This document shows, piece after piece, positions 23,690 to 33,025 of a stretch of DNA of 41,959 nucleotides. The notes under the pieces are model-generated. The model was not told the DNA's origin and searched no databases. It saw nothing but the letters and a program-made list of their open reading frames with translations. Within the stretch, counting starts at the first letter, position 1. Each line of letters begins with the position of its first letter. The stretch is taken from the NCBI GenBank assembly GCA_031291445.1, contig JARLJA010000173.1:1-41959 (forward strand), in the 5' to 3' direction. The translations under genes were made by a program, and so were the position numbers. The stretch comes from Xanthobacteraceae bacterium. Lineage in GTDB: Bacteria; Pseudomonadota; Alphaproteobacteria; Rhizobiales; Xanthobacteraceae.

Positions 23690-26600
23690 ATGAATGTCAT
23701 GCCCCAGGCAAAACAGTCTCCCTCGGAACATCCGGCAACCGCCGCCGCCAACGACGCACTGTGGTTCAAGGACGCCGTCATCTACCAGCTCCACGTCAAG
23801 GCCTACGCCGACAGCAACAATGACGGGATCGGGGACTTCCCCGGGCTCACCGGCAAGCTCGACTATCTTCAGGAGCTCGGCGTCACCGCGCTGTGGCTGC
23901 TCCCGTTCTATCCCTCGCCCGGCCGCGACGACGGCTACGACATCGCCGACTACGGCGCGGTCAACCCCGATTTCGGGACGATGCGGGAATTTCGCCGCTT
24001 CATCGTCGAGGCCAAGCGCCGCGGCCTGCGGGTCATCACCGAACTCGTCATCAACCACACCTCGGACCAGCATCCCTGGTTCAAGCGGGCCCGGCGCAGC
24101 CCTCCCGGCTCCAGCGCACGCAACTGGTACGTCTGGAGCGACACCGACCAGAAATACCGCGATACCCGCATCATTTTTACCGACACGGAAAAGTCGAACT
24201 GGGCGTGGGATGCCGAGGCCCGCGCCTATTACTGGCATCGCTTCTTCTCCCACCAGCCGGACCTCAATTTCGACAACCCGCGCGTGGTCAGCGCCGTGAT
24301 GCAGGTGATGAAGCGCTGGCTCGACGCCGGTGTCGACGGCTTCCGGCTCGACGCCATTCCCTACCTCTGCGAACGCGAGGGCACCAACAACGAAAATCTC
24401 GCCGAGACCCACGCCATCATCAAGACGCTGCGGCGGGAGCTCGATGCCTATGCCCGCAACAGGGTCTTCCTGGCCGAGGCCAACCAGTGGCCGGAGGACG
24501 TGCAGCAATATTTCGGCGACGGCGACGAATGCCACATGGCCTACCACTTCCCGCTGATGCCGCGGATCTACATGGCGATCGCCCAGGAGGACCGCTTTCC
24601 AATCACCGATATCCTGCGGCAGACCCCGGATATCCCGGCGAATTGCCAGTGGGCGCTGTTTCTCCGCAACCACGACGAACTGACGCTGGAGATGGTCACC
24701 GACGTCGAGCGCGACTACCTGTGGTCGACCTACGCCCACGATCCGCGGGCGCGGATCAATCTCGGCATCCGCCGCCGCCTCGCGCCGCTGATGGACAACG
24801 ACCGGCGCAAGATCGAGCTGATGAACTCGCTGCTGCTGTCTTTTCCCGGCACGCCGATCATCTACTACGGCGACGAAATCGGCATGGGCGACAACATCTA
24901 TCTGGGCGATCGCAACGGCGTGAGGACGCCGATGCAATGGTCTCCCGACCGCAACGGCGGGTTTTCGCGCACCGATCCGGCGCGGCTCTATGCCCCGGTG
25001 ATCATGGATCCCGTCTACGGCTACGAAGCCGTCAACGTCGAGGCGCAGTCGCGCAGCCTCTCGTCCTTGCTGAGCTGGACCAGGCGCCTGATCTCGGTGC
25101 GCAAGTCGAGCCTCGCCTTCGGGCGCGGGTCGATCACCTTCGTCCGCCCCGTCAACCGGGCGATCCTGGCCTACATCCGGCAATATGGCGACGAGATCAT
25201 CCTGTGCGTCGCCAACCTGTCGCGCGCCGCGCAGGCATGCGAGCTCGACCTGTCGCCCTGGAAGGACCGCGTCCCGCTCGAGATGCTCGGACGCACCAGC
25301 TTCCCGCCGATCGGCGAGCTGCCCTATCTGGTGACGCTGGCGCCCTACGGCTTCTACTGGTTCAAGCTGATCGAAAAGCCGGCTTCCTCGCGGGCGCCCG
25401 CCGTGGTCCCGGAGTTCGAGACCCTGGTCGTTCCCTTCGGCGCGGTATGGGATACCCTCGGCCGCACCCGCGGCGTCTTCGAGCGCGACGTGCTGCCGCA
25501 GCACCTGGCGCTGGCGCGGTGGTTTCCGGAGCACGTGCAAGGGGCGATCGCGGCGAGGCTGCTGGCGGCGGTGCCTTGCTCCGGCGGCGACCAGGTCTCG
25601 CGGTCATGGCTGACCTTCTGCGAGGCGACATTCCGCGGCGAGAGCGGGCGCTACGTCCTCCCGCTGCGGATCGACTGGTCGCGGATCGATCGCTCACGCT
25701 ACAATCCCAAGGCGCTGGCGGCGGTTCGCCAGGGGGCACGCGAAGGCACCCTGGTCGACATCGCCAGCGACAAGGACTTCATCGTCCAGCTGCTCCAGAA
25801 CGTGCGGGATGGCTTCACCGTGGAAAGCCAGGGGTTTCGACTCGATTTCCGCGGCACGCGGAAATTCCTGGACTCGCCACCGCACGCGATCGAAACCGTC
25901 CGCGGCGTCCAGACCGAGCAGTCCAACAGCACGGCCCTCGTCGACACGGCCTACGTCGTCAAGATCTATCGCAAGCTCGAAGACGGGATCAACCCGGAAG
26001 TCGAGACTGGCCGCTTCCTGACCGAGGTTGCGGGGTTCGCCAATACGCCGGCGCTGCTCGGCCATGTCGAGGCCACTCACAACGGACGCCAGAGCGCCGT
26101 CGCGGTCGTCCACGAGTTCGTCGAGAACCAGGGCGACGCCTGGACCGTCACCAGCAGCTACCTCGATCGATACATCGAGGAGCAGAAGCTGCTCGGCTCG
26201 TCCCACGACGCAGCTTTGGGAAGCGAGGGCAAGACGCAATATGACCTCTACATGGAGCACACCGGGCGTCGGGTCGCCGAAATGCAAGTCGCACTGGCGA
26301 GTCGTGAGGATCACGCGGATTTCGCGCCGGAGCCGACCACGCTTCAGGACATCCAGGCCTGGACCGAGGGCATCCTGACCCGCAGCGAGCGGGCATTGGA
26401 GGGTCTGAAGCGCCGCCGCGACCGCGCGCGGGAGGCCGATCGCCAGCTCATCGACCGCGTCGTCGACCTCGCGCCCCGCCTGCATGGCGAGCTGCTGCAG
26501 TTGCGGCCAAGCCCTGGCCAGAGCGTCAACATCAGGCACCACGGCGATTTTCATCTCGGGCAGATGCTGATCGCCAAGGACGACATCTTCATCATCGACT

Positions 26601-26998
26601 TCGAGGGCGAGCCGCGGCGGCCGCTGTCCGAGCGGCGGCGCAAGGCGCCCGCCGCCCGCGACGTCGCCGGTCTGGTACGTTCGATCGACTACGCCGCGAC
26701 CGCGGCGCTCGAACGCGCGCTCCGGATCGACAGCGATGCGGCGTCGACGGCCCGATTGCTGGAGTACTGGCGGACCAGATCGGTGAAGGCCTTTCTCGAT
26801 GCCTACTGGCAGGCCATGACCGACCGCCGGCTGTGGCCGCCGAAGACGGAGGGAAGCACGCGGATGCTCGACTTCTTCGTGCTGGAAAAGGCGTTCTACG
26901 AGGTCGAGTACGAACTTGCCCACCGTCCGGACTGGGTCGGCGTCCCGCTCGCCGGAATATTGCGGGCGCTGTCGCGACAGCGGGAGACGAGGCCATGA
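23690..26998 (+). CDS. treS: Trehalose synthase-maltokinase fusion (TreS-Pep2)
   Basis: A 1102-residue bifunctional protein. Residues ~20-560 are a GH13_16 trehalose synthase that interconverts trehalose and maltose: [20 protein letters not shown], nucleophile D221 ([11 protein letters not shown]), acid/base E263 ([11 protein letters not shown]) and D329 ([11 protein letters not shown]). Residues ~580-1102 are a maltokinase (Pep2/Mak) that phosphorylates maltose with ATP: an N-terminal cap, then the aminoglycoside-kinase-like [11 protein letters not shown] near residue 950 and metal-binding [16 protein letters not shown]. The fusion channels maltose into maltose-1-phosphate for GlgE. The fused form is common in Rhizobiales and other bacteria, while actinobacteria often keep two proteins. 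It starts 10 bases after glgE and its stop overlaps the glgB start (ATGA). Confidence 0.95.
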   Translation: MNVMPQAKQSPSEHPATAAANDALWFKDAVIYQLHVKAYADSNNDGIGDFPGLTGKLDYLQELGVTALWLLPFYPSPGRDDGYDIADYGAVNPDFGTMREFRRFIVEAKRRGLRVITELVINHTSDQHPWFKRARRSPPGSSARNWYVWSDTDQKYRDTRIIFTDTEKSNWAWDAEARAYYWHRFFSHQPDLNFDNPRVVSAVMQVMKRWLDAGVDGFRLDAIPYLCEREGTNNENLAETHAIIKTLRRELDAYARNRVFLAEANQWPEDVQQYFGDGDECHMAYHFPLMPRIYMAIAQEDRFPITDILRQTPDIPANCQWALFLRNHDELTLEMVTDVERDYLWSTYAHDPRARINLGIRRRLAPLMDNDRRKIELMNSLLLSFPGTPIIYYGDEIGMGDNIYLGDRNGVRTPMQWSPDRNGGFSRTDPARLYAPVIMDPVYGYEAVNVEAQSRSLSSLLSWTRRLISVRKSSLAFGRGSITFVRPVNRAILAYIRQYGDEIILCVANLSRAAQACELDLSPWKDRVPLEMLGRTSFPPIGELPYLVTLAPYGFYWFKLIEKPASSRAPAVVPEFETLVVPFGAVWDTLGRTRGVFERDVLPQHLALARWFPEHVQGAIAARLLAAVPCSGGDQVSRSWLTFCEATFRGESGRYVLPLRIDWSRIDRSRYNPKALAAVRQGAREGTLVDIASDKDFIVQLLQNVRDGFTVESQGFRLDFRGTRKFLDSPPHAIETVRGVQTEQSNSTALVDTAYVVKIYRKLEDGINPEVETGRFLTEVAGFANTPALLGHVEATHNGRQSAVAVVHEFVENQGDAWTVTSSYLDRYIEEQKLLGSSHDAALGSEGKTQYDLYMEHTGRRVAEMQVALASREDHADFAPEPTTLQDIQAWTEGILTRSERALEGLKRRRDRAREADRQLIDRVVDLAPRLHGELLQLRPSPGQSVNIRHHGDFHLGQMLIAKDDIFIIDFEGEPRRPLSERRRKAPAARDVAGLVRSIDYAATAALERALRIDSDAASTARLLEYWRTRSVKAFLDAYWQAMTDRRLWPPKTEGSTRMLDFFVLEKAFYEVEYELAHRPDWVGVPLAGILRALSRQRETRP

Positions 26999-29163
26999 AC
27001 CAGCTCAGTGATGAGGCTTTCGCCCTCAGTGACGAAGCCTACGCCGTCATCGAGGGGCGGCATTGCGATCCGTTTCGCTACCTCGGCCCGCATCCCGACG
27101 GAGACACCACGGTGGTCCGGGCGCTGCTTCCCGAGGCCCTGGCGGTCGCTGCGGTCGGGCCGAACGGCAATCCCGCGCCACTGACGCGCGTTCACCACGC
27201 CGGCCTGTTCGAAGGCCGCCTGCCGACCGGCGCAGCGCGTTACCGTCTGCAGGCGCGTTTTCCCGGCGGCACGGCGGAATTCGAGGACGCCTATCGCTTC
27301 CCGCCGATCCTGTCCGATCTCGACCTCTATCTCCTCGGCGAAGGAACCGACCTCAATCTCTATCGAAAGCTCGGCGCCCATCCCATGGTGCTCGACGGCG
27401 TCGGCGGCGTCGGCTTCGCCGTGCTGGCGCCGAATGCCCGGCGCGTCAGCGTGGTCGGCGATTTCAATCACTGGGATGGCCGCCGGCACGCCATGCGCGT
27501 GCGCGGCAACGGCTACTGGGAGATCTTCGTGCCGGACGCACGCGTCGGCGACCACTACAAGTTCGAAATCGTCGACCGGCACGGGCGCCTGCTGCCGCTC
27601 AAGTCCGACCCGGTCGCCTTCGCCGCCGAGATGCGGCCGCAGACGGCGTCGATCGTCGTCGACCTGCAGGCCGTCAATCCGGCGACGCCCTCTCCGCCCG
27701 GCATCAATCGCCTCGGCGCGCCGATCTCCATCTACGAGGTCCACCTCGGTTCGTGGCGCCGCGCCGAAGGCAATCGCTGGCTGACCTATCGCGAGCTTGC
27801 CGAGCAGCTCCCCGCCTACGCCCGCGGAATGGGATTCACCCATGTCGAACTGCTGCCGATCAGCGAGCATCCCTTCGACGGGTCGTGGGGCTATCAACCC
27901 ACCGGCCTGTTCGCGCCCACCAGCCGCTTCGGCACCCCGCAGGATTTTCTCGCGCTGGTCGATGCCTGCCACGCCGCCGGCCTCGGGGTGATTCTCGACT
28001 GGGTGCCGGGACATTTTCCCGATGATCCGCACGGCCTCGGCCAGTTCGACGGCACCGCGCTCTACGAGCACGCCAATCCGCTGCAGGGCCGGCACCTCGA
28101 CTGGGGCACGCTGATCTACAATTACGGGCGGACCGAGGTGACGAACTTCCTGGTCGGCAACGCACTGTTCTGGCTCGAACGCTACGGCATCGACGCGCTG
28201 CGCGTCGACGCCGTCGCCTCGATGCTGTACCTCGACTACAGCCGTCCCGCCGGAGGCTGGATTCCCAACAAGCACGGCGGCCGCGAGAACCTCGAGGCGA
28301 TCGACTTCCTGCGCCGCTTCAACACCGAGGTGTTCGCCCATTTCCCCGAAGCCACCACCGCCGCGGAGGAATCCACCGCATGGCCACAGGTCTCGCGTCC
28401 CGTCGAGTTCGGCGGCCTGGGCTTCGGCTACAAGTGGAACATGGGCTGGATGCACGACACACTGGACTACATCAGCCTGGATCCGATTCACCGCAAGTAC
28501 CACCACAACCAGATCCTGTTCGGCACCCACTACGCGTTCTCGGAGAATTTCATCCTGCCGCTGTCGCACGACGAAGTCGTGCATGGCAAGCGCTCGATCA
28601 TCGGCCGCATGCCGGGCGACGCATGGCAGCGGTTCGCCAACCTGCGCGCCTATTACGGCTTCATGTTCGGACACCCCGGCAAGAAGCTGCTGTTCATGGG
28701 CGGCGAATTCGCTCAGGAGCGGGAGTGGACCCACGATCACTCGCTCGACTGGCATCTGCTGGAGGATCCGCGTCACGCCGGCGTGCAGGCGCTCGTTCGC
28801 GATCTCAACACCATCTACAGGCGGTTGCCGGCGCTTCACCAGCTCGACTGCGACCCCGCCGGCTTCGAATGGGTCGTCGCCGACGACGCCGATCACAGCG
28901 TGTTCGCCTGGATGCGCAAGGGCTTCGACGCTCGCGCCCGCTGCCTCGTCGTGGTCAATTTCACGCCGAACGTCTACCGGAACTATCGGATCCGGGTGCC
29001 GTTCGCCGGCCGATGGCGCGAGATCCTCAATTCCGACTCCGCCCATTATGGCGGCAGCGACGTCGGCAACGGCGGCGCGGTCGAGGCCACCGCGACGCTC
29101 GTCCCGGAACTGGCGCTGACCATTCCGCCGCTGGCGGCGATGTTCTTCGCCCTGGATGCCTGA
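26995..29163 (+). CDS. glgB: 1,4-alpha-glucan branching enzyme
   Basis: A 722-residue GH13_9 enzyme that makes alpha-1,6 branches in glucan. It has the two N-terminal beta domains (N1: [15 protein letters not shown]48: [16 protein letters not shown]) and the catalytic barrel. The active residues fall at D405 ([14 protein letters not shown]), E458 (AEESTAWP) and D526 ([12 protein letters not shown]), the same numbers I recall for the E. coli enzyme. The C-terminal beta domain ends normally. ATG 26995 overlaps the treS stop; the frame is open upstream only as shadow. In the GlgE pathway branching creates new acceptor ends for GlgE. Confidence 0.96.
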   Translation: MNQLSDEAFALSDEAYAVIEGRHCDPFRYLGPHPDGDTTVVRALLPEALAVAAVGPNGNPAPLTRVHHAGLFEGRLPTGAARYRLQARFPGGTAEFEDAYRFPPILSDLDLYLLGEGTDLNLYRKLGAHPMVLDGVGGVGFAVLAPNARRVSVVGDFNHWDGRRHAMRVRGNGYWEIFVPDARVGDHYKFEIVDRHGRLLPLKSDPVAFAAEMRPQTASIVVDLQAVNPATPSPPGINRLGAPISIYEVHLGSWRRAEGNRWLTYRELAEQLPAYARGMGFTHVELLPISEHPFDGSWGYQPTGLFAPTSRFGTPQDFLALVDACHAAGLGVILDWVPGHFPDDPHGLGQFDGTALYEHANPLQGRHLDWGTLIYNYGRTEVTNFLVGNALFWLERYGIDALRVDAVASMLYLDYSRPAGGWIPNKHGGRENLEAIDFLRRFNTEVFAHFPEATTAAEESTAWPQVSRPVEFGGLGFGYKWNMGWMHDTLDYISLDPIHRKYHHNQILFGTHYAFSENFILPLSHDEVVHGKRSIIGRMPGDAWQRFANLRAYYGFMFGHPGKKLLFMGGEFAQEREWTHDHSLDWHLLEDPRHAGVQALVRDLNTIYRRLPALHQLDCDPAGFEWVVADDADHSVFAWMRKGFDARARCLVVVNFTPNVYRNYRIRVPFAGRWREILNSDSAHYGGSDVGNGGAVEATATLVPELALTIPPLAAMFFALDA

Positions 29164-29165
29164 CG

Positions 29166-31238
29166 ATGCGGCTCGCCACGGGATATTCGCACCGGCTCGG
29201 CGCGACCTGGGACGGGCGCGGCACCAACTTCGCACTGTTCTCGTCGAGCGCCCGGAAGGTCGAGCTGTGCCTGTTCGACGGCAACGGGCGCCGCGAACTC
29301 GAGCGCGTCGCGCTTCCGGAAAAAACCGAGGACGTCTGGCACGGCTATCTCCACGACGTCTCGCCCGGCCAGCTCTACGGATATCGGGTGCACGGCCCCT
29401 ATGAGCCCACGCATGGCCTGCGCTTCAATGCCAACAAGCTGCTGCTCGATCCCTACGCCAAGCGCCTCGCGGGACGGCTGGTCTGGAGCGACGCCCATTT
29501 TGGCTACCGCACCGACAGTTCGCGCCACGACCTGTCCTTCGATCGCCGCGACAGCGCCCGCGGCATGCCCAAGGCGGTCGTGGTCGACGACACCGCAGGC
29601 TGGAATGCCCGTGAGCACCGACCGCGCGTCCCCTGGGAGGACACCATCATCTACGAGGCTCACGTCAAGGGCCTGACCCAGACCCATCCCGATGTCCCGC
29701 CCCATCTGCGCGGGACCTACGGCGGCCTGTCGTCGCCGGCGATAATCGATCACCTGCGGCACCTCGGCGTCACGGCGATCGAGCTGTTGCCGGTCCACGG
29801 CTTCGTCGACGACCGGCACCTGGTGCAGAAGAAGCTCAGCAACTATTGGGGTTACAACTCGCTGGCGTTCTTCGCGCCCGAGGCCCGTTACGCGCCCGAC
29901 AACGCGCTCGACGGGTTTCGCACCACCGTGGCCCGGCTGCACGACGCCGGAATCGAGGTCATTCTCGACGTCGTCTACAATCACACCGCCGAAGGCAACC
30001 ATCTCGGGCCGACGCTCTCGTTCCGCGGCATCGACAACACCTGCTACTACTGGCTGAAGAACGACGAGCCGCGCTATTACGACGACTTCACCGGCACCGG
30101 CAATTCGTTGAACCTGAGCCATCCGCGCGTGCTGCAGATGGTCATGGATTCACTGCGCTACTGGGTCGAGCAGTGCCATGTCGACGGCTTCCGGTTCGAC
30201 CTGGCCTCGACGCTGGCGCGCGGCGCGGGCGGTTTCGACCGGCGCGGCGCGTTTCTGATGGCGGTTCGCCAGGATCCCGTCCTGGCCGCGGTGAAGCTGA
30301 TCGCCGAGCCCTGGGACGTCGGCCCTGGCGGCTACCAGGTCGGTGCGTTCCCGACCCAGTGGTCCGAGTGGAACGACCGCTATCGCAACACGTTGAGGCG
30401 CTACTGGTCGGGGGAGGCCAATCTGATCGGCGAGGTCAGCGCGCGCATGATCGCTTCCCCGGACCTGTTCAAGCACGACGACCGCCAGCCGCGCGCCACC
30501 ATCAACCACGTGACGGTCCATGACGGATTTACCCTCACCGACCTGTTCAGCTTCAACGAGAAGCACAACGCCGCCAACGGCGAGAACAATGCCGACGGCG
30601 CCGGCGAGAACTTCAGCACCAACTGCGGTCACGAGGGCCCGACCGACGATCCGGACATCCAGCGCATGCGCTGCCGGCTGCGGCGCAACCAGCTCGCCTG
30701 CCTGTTTCTCGCCCAGGGCGTTCCGCTGCTGCTCGCCGGCGACGAGGTCGGCAACAGCCAAGGCGGCAACAACAACGCCTATTGCCAGGACAACGAGATC
30801 GGCTGGATCAACTGGAGCGGCCGCGCGCGCGAGCGGGACAACATGATCGGCTTCATCAGTCACATGACCGCGCTGCGGCGGCGTTTCCCACAGCTTCGGG
30901 TGAGCCACTGGGTCGAGCACCTGACGCCCGACGTCCCCAATGGCGTGCTGTGGCTGAGGCCGGATGGCCACGAGATGGCCGAGGACGACTGGCGCTTCCC
31001 CGACAGCCGGTTCCTCTCCTACGTGCTGGGCGGCGCCGGCTCCGGCGCGCCGCTGTACCTCGCGCTGAACGCCGCGCACCAGCCGGTCCAGTTCACGCTC
31101 CCCGCCATCTCGTCCTGCCGGCGCTGGGAGCGCGTGCTCGATACCACCCACGACGACCAGACCTCGGCCATCTTCGACAGCAATCTTCACCTCGAAGCGC
31201 CGCCGCAGTCGGTCCAGGTCTACGCGGGGTTGCCATGA
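29166..31238 (+). CDS. glgX: Glycogen debranching enzyme (isoamylase-type)
   Basis: A 690-residue GH13_11 enzyme that hydrolyses alpha-1,6 branches. The N-terminal CBM48 segment (GTNFALFSSSARKVELCLFD) is followed by the barrel: IIYEAHVKGLTQTHPD, nucleophile D345 (GFRFDLASTLARG), acid E381 (LIAEPWDVG) and D453 (VHDGFTLTD). The NGENNADGAGENFSTNCG segment is typical of the GlgX/TreX family. It starts 2 bases after the glgB stop and its own stop overlaps treZ (ATGA). Coupling to TreY/TreZ is the classic TreX-TreY-TreZ set, in which debranched linear chains are converted to trehalose. Confidence 0.95.
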   Translation: MRLATGYSHRLGATWDGRGTNFALFSSSARKVELCLFDGNGRRELERVALPEKTEDVWHGYLHDVSPGQLYGYRVHGPYEPTHGLRFNANKLLLDPYAKRLAGRLVWSDAHFGYRTDSSRHDLSFDRRDSARGMPKAVVVDDTAGWNAREHRPRVPWEDTIIYEAHVKGLTQTHPDVPPHLRGTYGGLSSPAIIDHLRHLGVTAIELLPVHGFVDDRHLVQKKLSNYWGYNSLAFFAPEARYAPDNALDGFRTTVARLHDAGIEVILDVVYNHTAEGNHLGPTLSFRGIDNTCYYWLKNDEPRYYDDFTGTGNSLNLSHPRVLQMVMDSLRYWVEQCHVDGFRFDLASTLARGAGGFDRRGAFLMAVRQDPVLAAVKLIAEPWDVGPGGYQVGAFPTQWSEWNDRYRNTLRRYWSGEANLIGEVSARMIASPDLFKHDDRQPRATINHVTVHDGFTLTDLFSFNEKHNAANGENNADGAGENFSTNCGHEGPTDDPDIQRMRCRLRRNQLACLFLAQGVPLLLAGDEVGNSQGGNNNAYCQDNEIGWINWSGRARERDNMIGFISHMTALRRRFPQLRVSHWVEHLTPDVPNGVLWLRPDGHEMAEDDWRFPDSRFLSYVLGGAGSGAPLYLALNAAHQPVQFTLPAISSCRRWERVLDTTHDDQTSAIFDSNLHLEAPPQSVQVYAGLP

Positions 31239-33022
31239 CCGAAGACAAGTTCGGTGCCCGCGTGGCCGGCGCGCACACCACATTCGGGCTGTGGGCGCCG
31301 GCCGCGCAGACCGTCGAGCTGCTGCTCGATCGCCCGATCGTCCTGACGCGACAGGACGGCGGCTGGTATACCGTGACGCTATCCGACGCTGGCGCGGGCA
31401 CGCGATACCAGTACCGCATCGACGGACAGCTGACGGTGCCGGACCCGGCCTCCTCATTCCAGCCCGATGACGTGTTCGGACCGAGCGAGGTCATCGATCA
31501 TTCCAGCTTTTCGTGGCGCGCGACGGACTGGAAGGGCCGCCCGTGGCATGAGATCGTCATTCTCGAAGCCCATGTCGGGACCTTCACAGCCGAGGGCACC
31601 TACCGCGCCTTGATCGACCGGCTCGATCACCTGGTCGCGACCGGCATCACCGCGATCGAGCTGATGCCGCTGAACGACTTTCCGGGCCGGCGCAACTGGG
31701 GCTACGACGGCGTGCTGTGGTATGCTCCCGACAGCAGCTACGGCCGCCCGGAAGACCTCAAGGCCCTCGTCGACGCGGCGCATCTGCGCGGCCTCGCCGT
31801 GTTTCTCGACGTGGTCTACAACCACTTCGGGCCGGACGGCAATTTTCTCGGCCGCTATGCGCCGGAGGTCTTCGACCAGGCCGCCAGCACGCCGTGGGGC
31901 GCCGCGATCGACTATGACCGCCCGGAAGTCCGTGCGTTCGCGATCGAGAGCGCGCTGCAGTATCTGCGCGACTACCGCTTCGACGGCCTGCGGCTCGACG
32001 CGGTCCACGCCATCGGCACGCCGCACCGCAAGCGATCGGATGGTGCCCTGCTGCACGACCTCAGCCGCGCGGTCGGCGAGCTTGCCCGCCGACAGGACCG
32101 CCACATTCACCTGGTGCTCGAAAACGACGACAACGAGGCGGCGCTGCTGGCGCCCGCCGCCGACCCGCCGGACGGCCGCTACCGCGCGCAGTGGAACGAC
32201 GACTTCCACCACGTCTGGCACGTGCTCCTCACCGGCGAGGACGGTGGCTACTACCGCGACTATGCCGACGCGCCGCGCGCGCGTCTCGGTCGCGTGCTGA
32301 CCTCGGGCTTCGCCTATCAGGGCGAGCCGTCCGCCCATCGCGACCGGCAGCCGCGCGGCGAAGCGAGCGGACATCTGTCGCCGCTCGCCTTCGTCGACTT
32401 CCTGCAGAATCACGACCAGATCGGCAATCGCGCGCTGGGCGATCGCCTCGCCGCGCTGGCGCGCCCGGAGGCCATCGATGCCGCGCTGGCCGTCATGCTG
32501 CTGGCGCCGATGCCACCGCTGCTTTTCATGGGCGAGGAATGGGGATCGCGTCAGCCGTTCCCGTTCTTCTGCGATTTCGAGGGCGAGCTGGCGGACGCCG
32601 TCCGCCGCGGCCGGCGCCGGGAGTTCAAGGCCGCCTATGAACGCTTTGGCGACGCGGTGCCGGATCCCCTGGACGAGGCCACGTTCCGTTCGGCGAAGCT
32701 CGACTGGGACGCCCGCGACACCGACGCCGGACAGCGGCGGCTGACTTTGGTCCGCGGGCTGCTGCGCGTCCGACAGCGCGATCTGGTTCCGCTGATGACC
32801 GAGGTGGCGTTTGCCGCGCCCACAGCCAACTCCTCACCGGACACGCCGGTGGTCACGGCGCGCTATCGGCTGGGACAAGACCGGATGCTGGCGCTGCTCG
32901 CCAATCTCTCGGACGCGCCGCAGCCGCGCCCCCAGGACGACGACGGTGCGTCGACGCCGATCTGGGGCGGCGCACCCCCCGCGACCCTGCCGCCGTGGTC
33001 GGTCTCCTGGCAGCTGGCCTAG
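31235..33022 (+). CDS. treZ: Malto-oligosyltrehalose trehalohydrolase
   Basis: A 595-residue GH13_10 enzyme that releases free trehalose from maltooligosyl-trehalose. It has an N-terminal beta domain (FGLWAPAAQTVELLL), the barrel with VILEAHVGTFTAEGTY, nucleophile D255 (GLRLDAVHAIG) and acid E296 (HLVLENDDNEA), and LLFMGEEWGSRQPFPFFCDF, which is strongly diagnostic of TreZ. The ATG overlaps the glgX stop by 4 bases and treY follows 3 bases after its stop. It works directly on the TreY product. Confidence 0.95.
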   Translation: MTEDKFGARVAGAHTTFGLWAPAAQTVELLLDRPIVLTRQDGGWYTVTLSDAGAGTRYQYRIDGQLTVPDPASSFQPDDVFGPSEVIDHSSFSWRATDWKGRPWHEIVILEAHVGTFTAEGTYRALIDRLDHLVATGITAIELMPLNDFPGRRNWGYDGVLWYAPDSSYGRPEDLKALVDAAHLRGLAVFLDVVYNHFGPDGNFLGRYAPEVFDQAASTPWGAAIDYDRPEVRAFAIESALQYLRDYRFDGLRLDAVHAIGTPHRKRSDGALLHDLSRAVGELARRQDRHIHLVLENDDNEAALLAPAADPPDGRYRAQWNDDFHHVWHVLLTGEDGGYYRDYADAPRARLGRVLTSGFAYQGEPSAHRDRQPRGEASGHLSPLAFVDFLQNHDQIGNRALGDRLAALARPEAIDAALAVMLLAPMPPLLFMGEEWGSRQPFPFFCDFEGELADAVRRGRRREFKAAYERFGDAVPDPLDEATFRSAKLDWDARDTDAGQRRLTLVRGLLRVRQRDLVPLMTEVAFAAPTANSSPDTPVVTARYRLGQDRMLALLANLSDAPQPRPQDDDGASTPIWGGAPPATLPPWSVSWQLA

Positions 33023-33025
33023 CGG

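Noticed and set aside
26896-29235. Antisense frame of 779 codons opposite glgB
   Set aside because: Its length comes from the GC bias of a long gene; glgB has all active residues at the expected positions.
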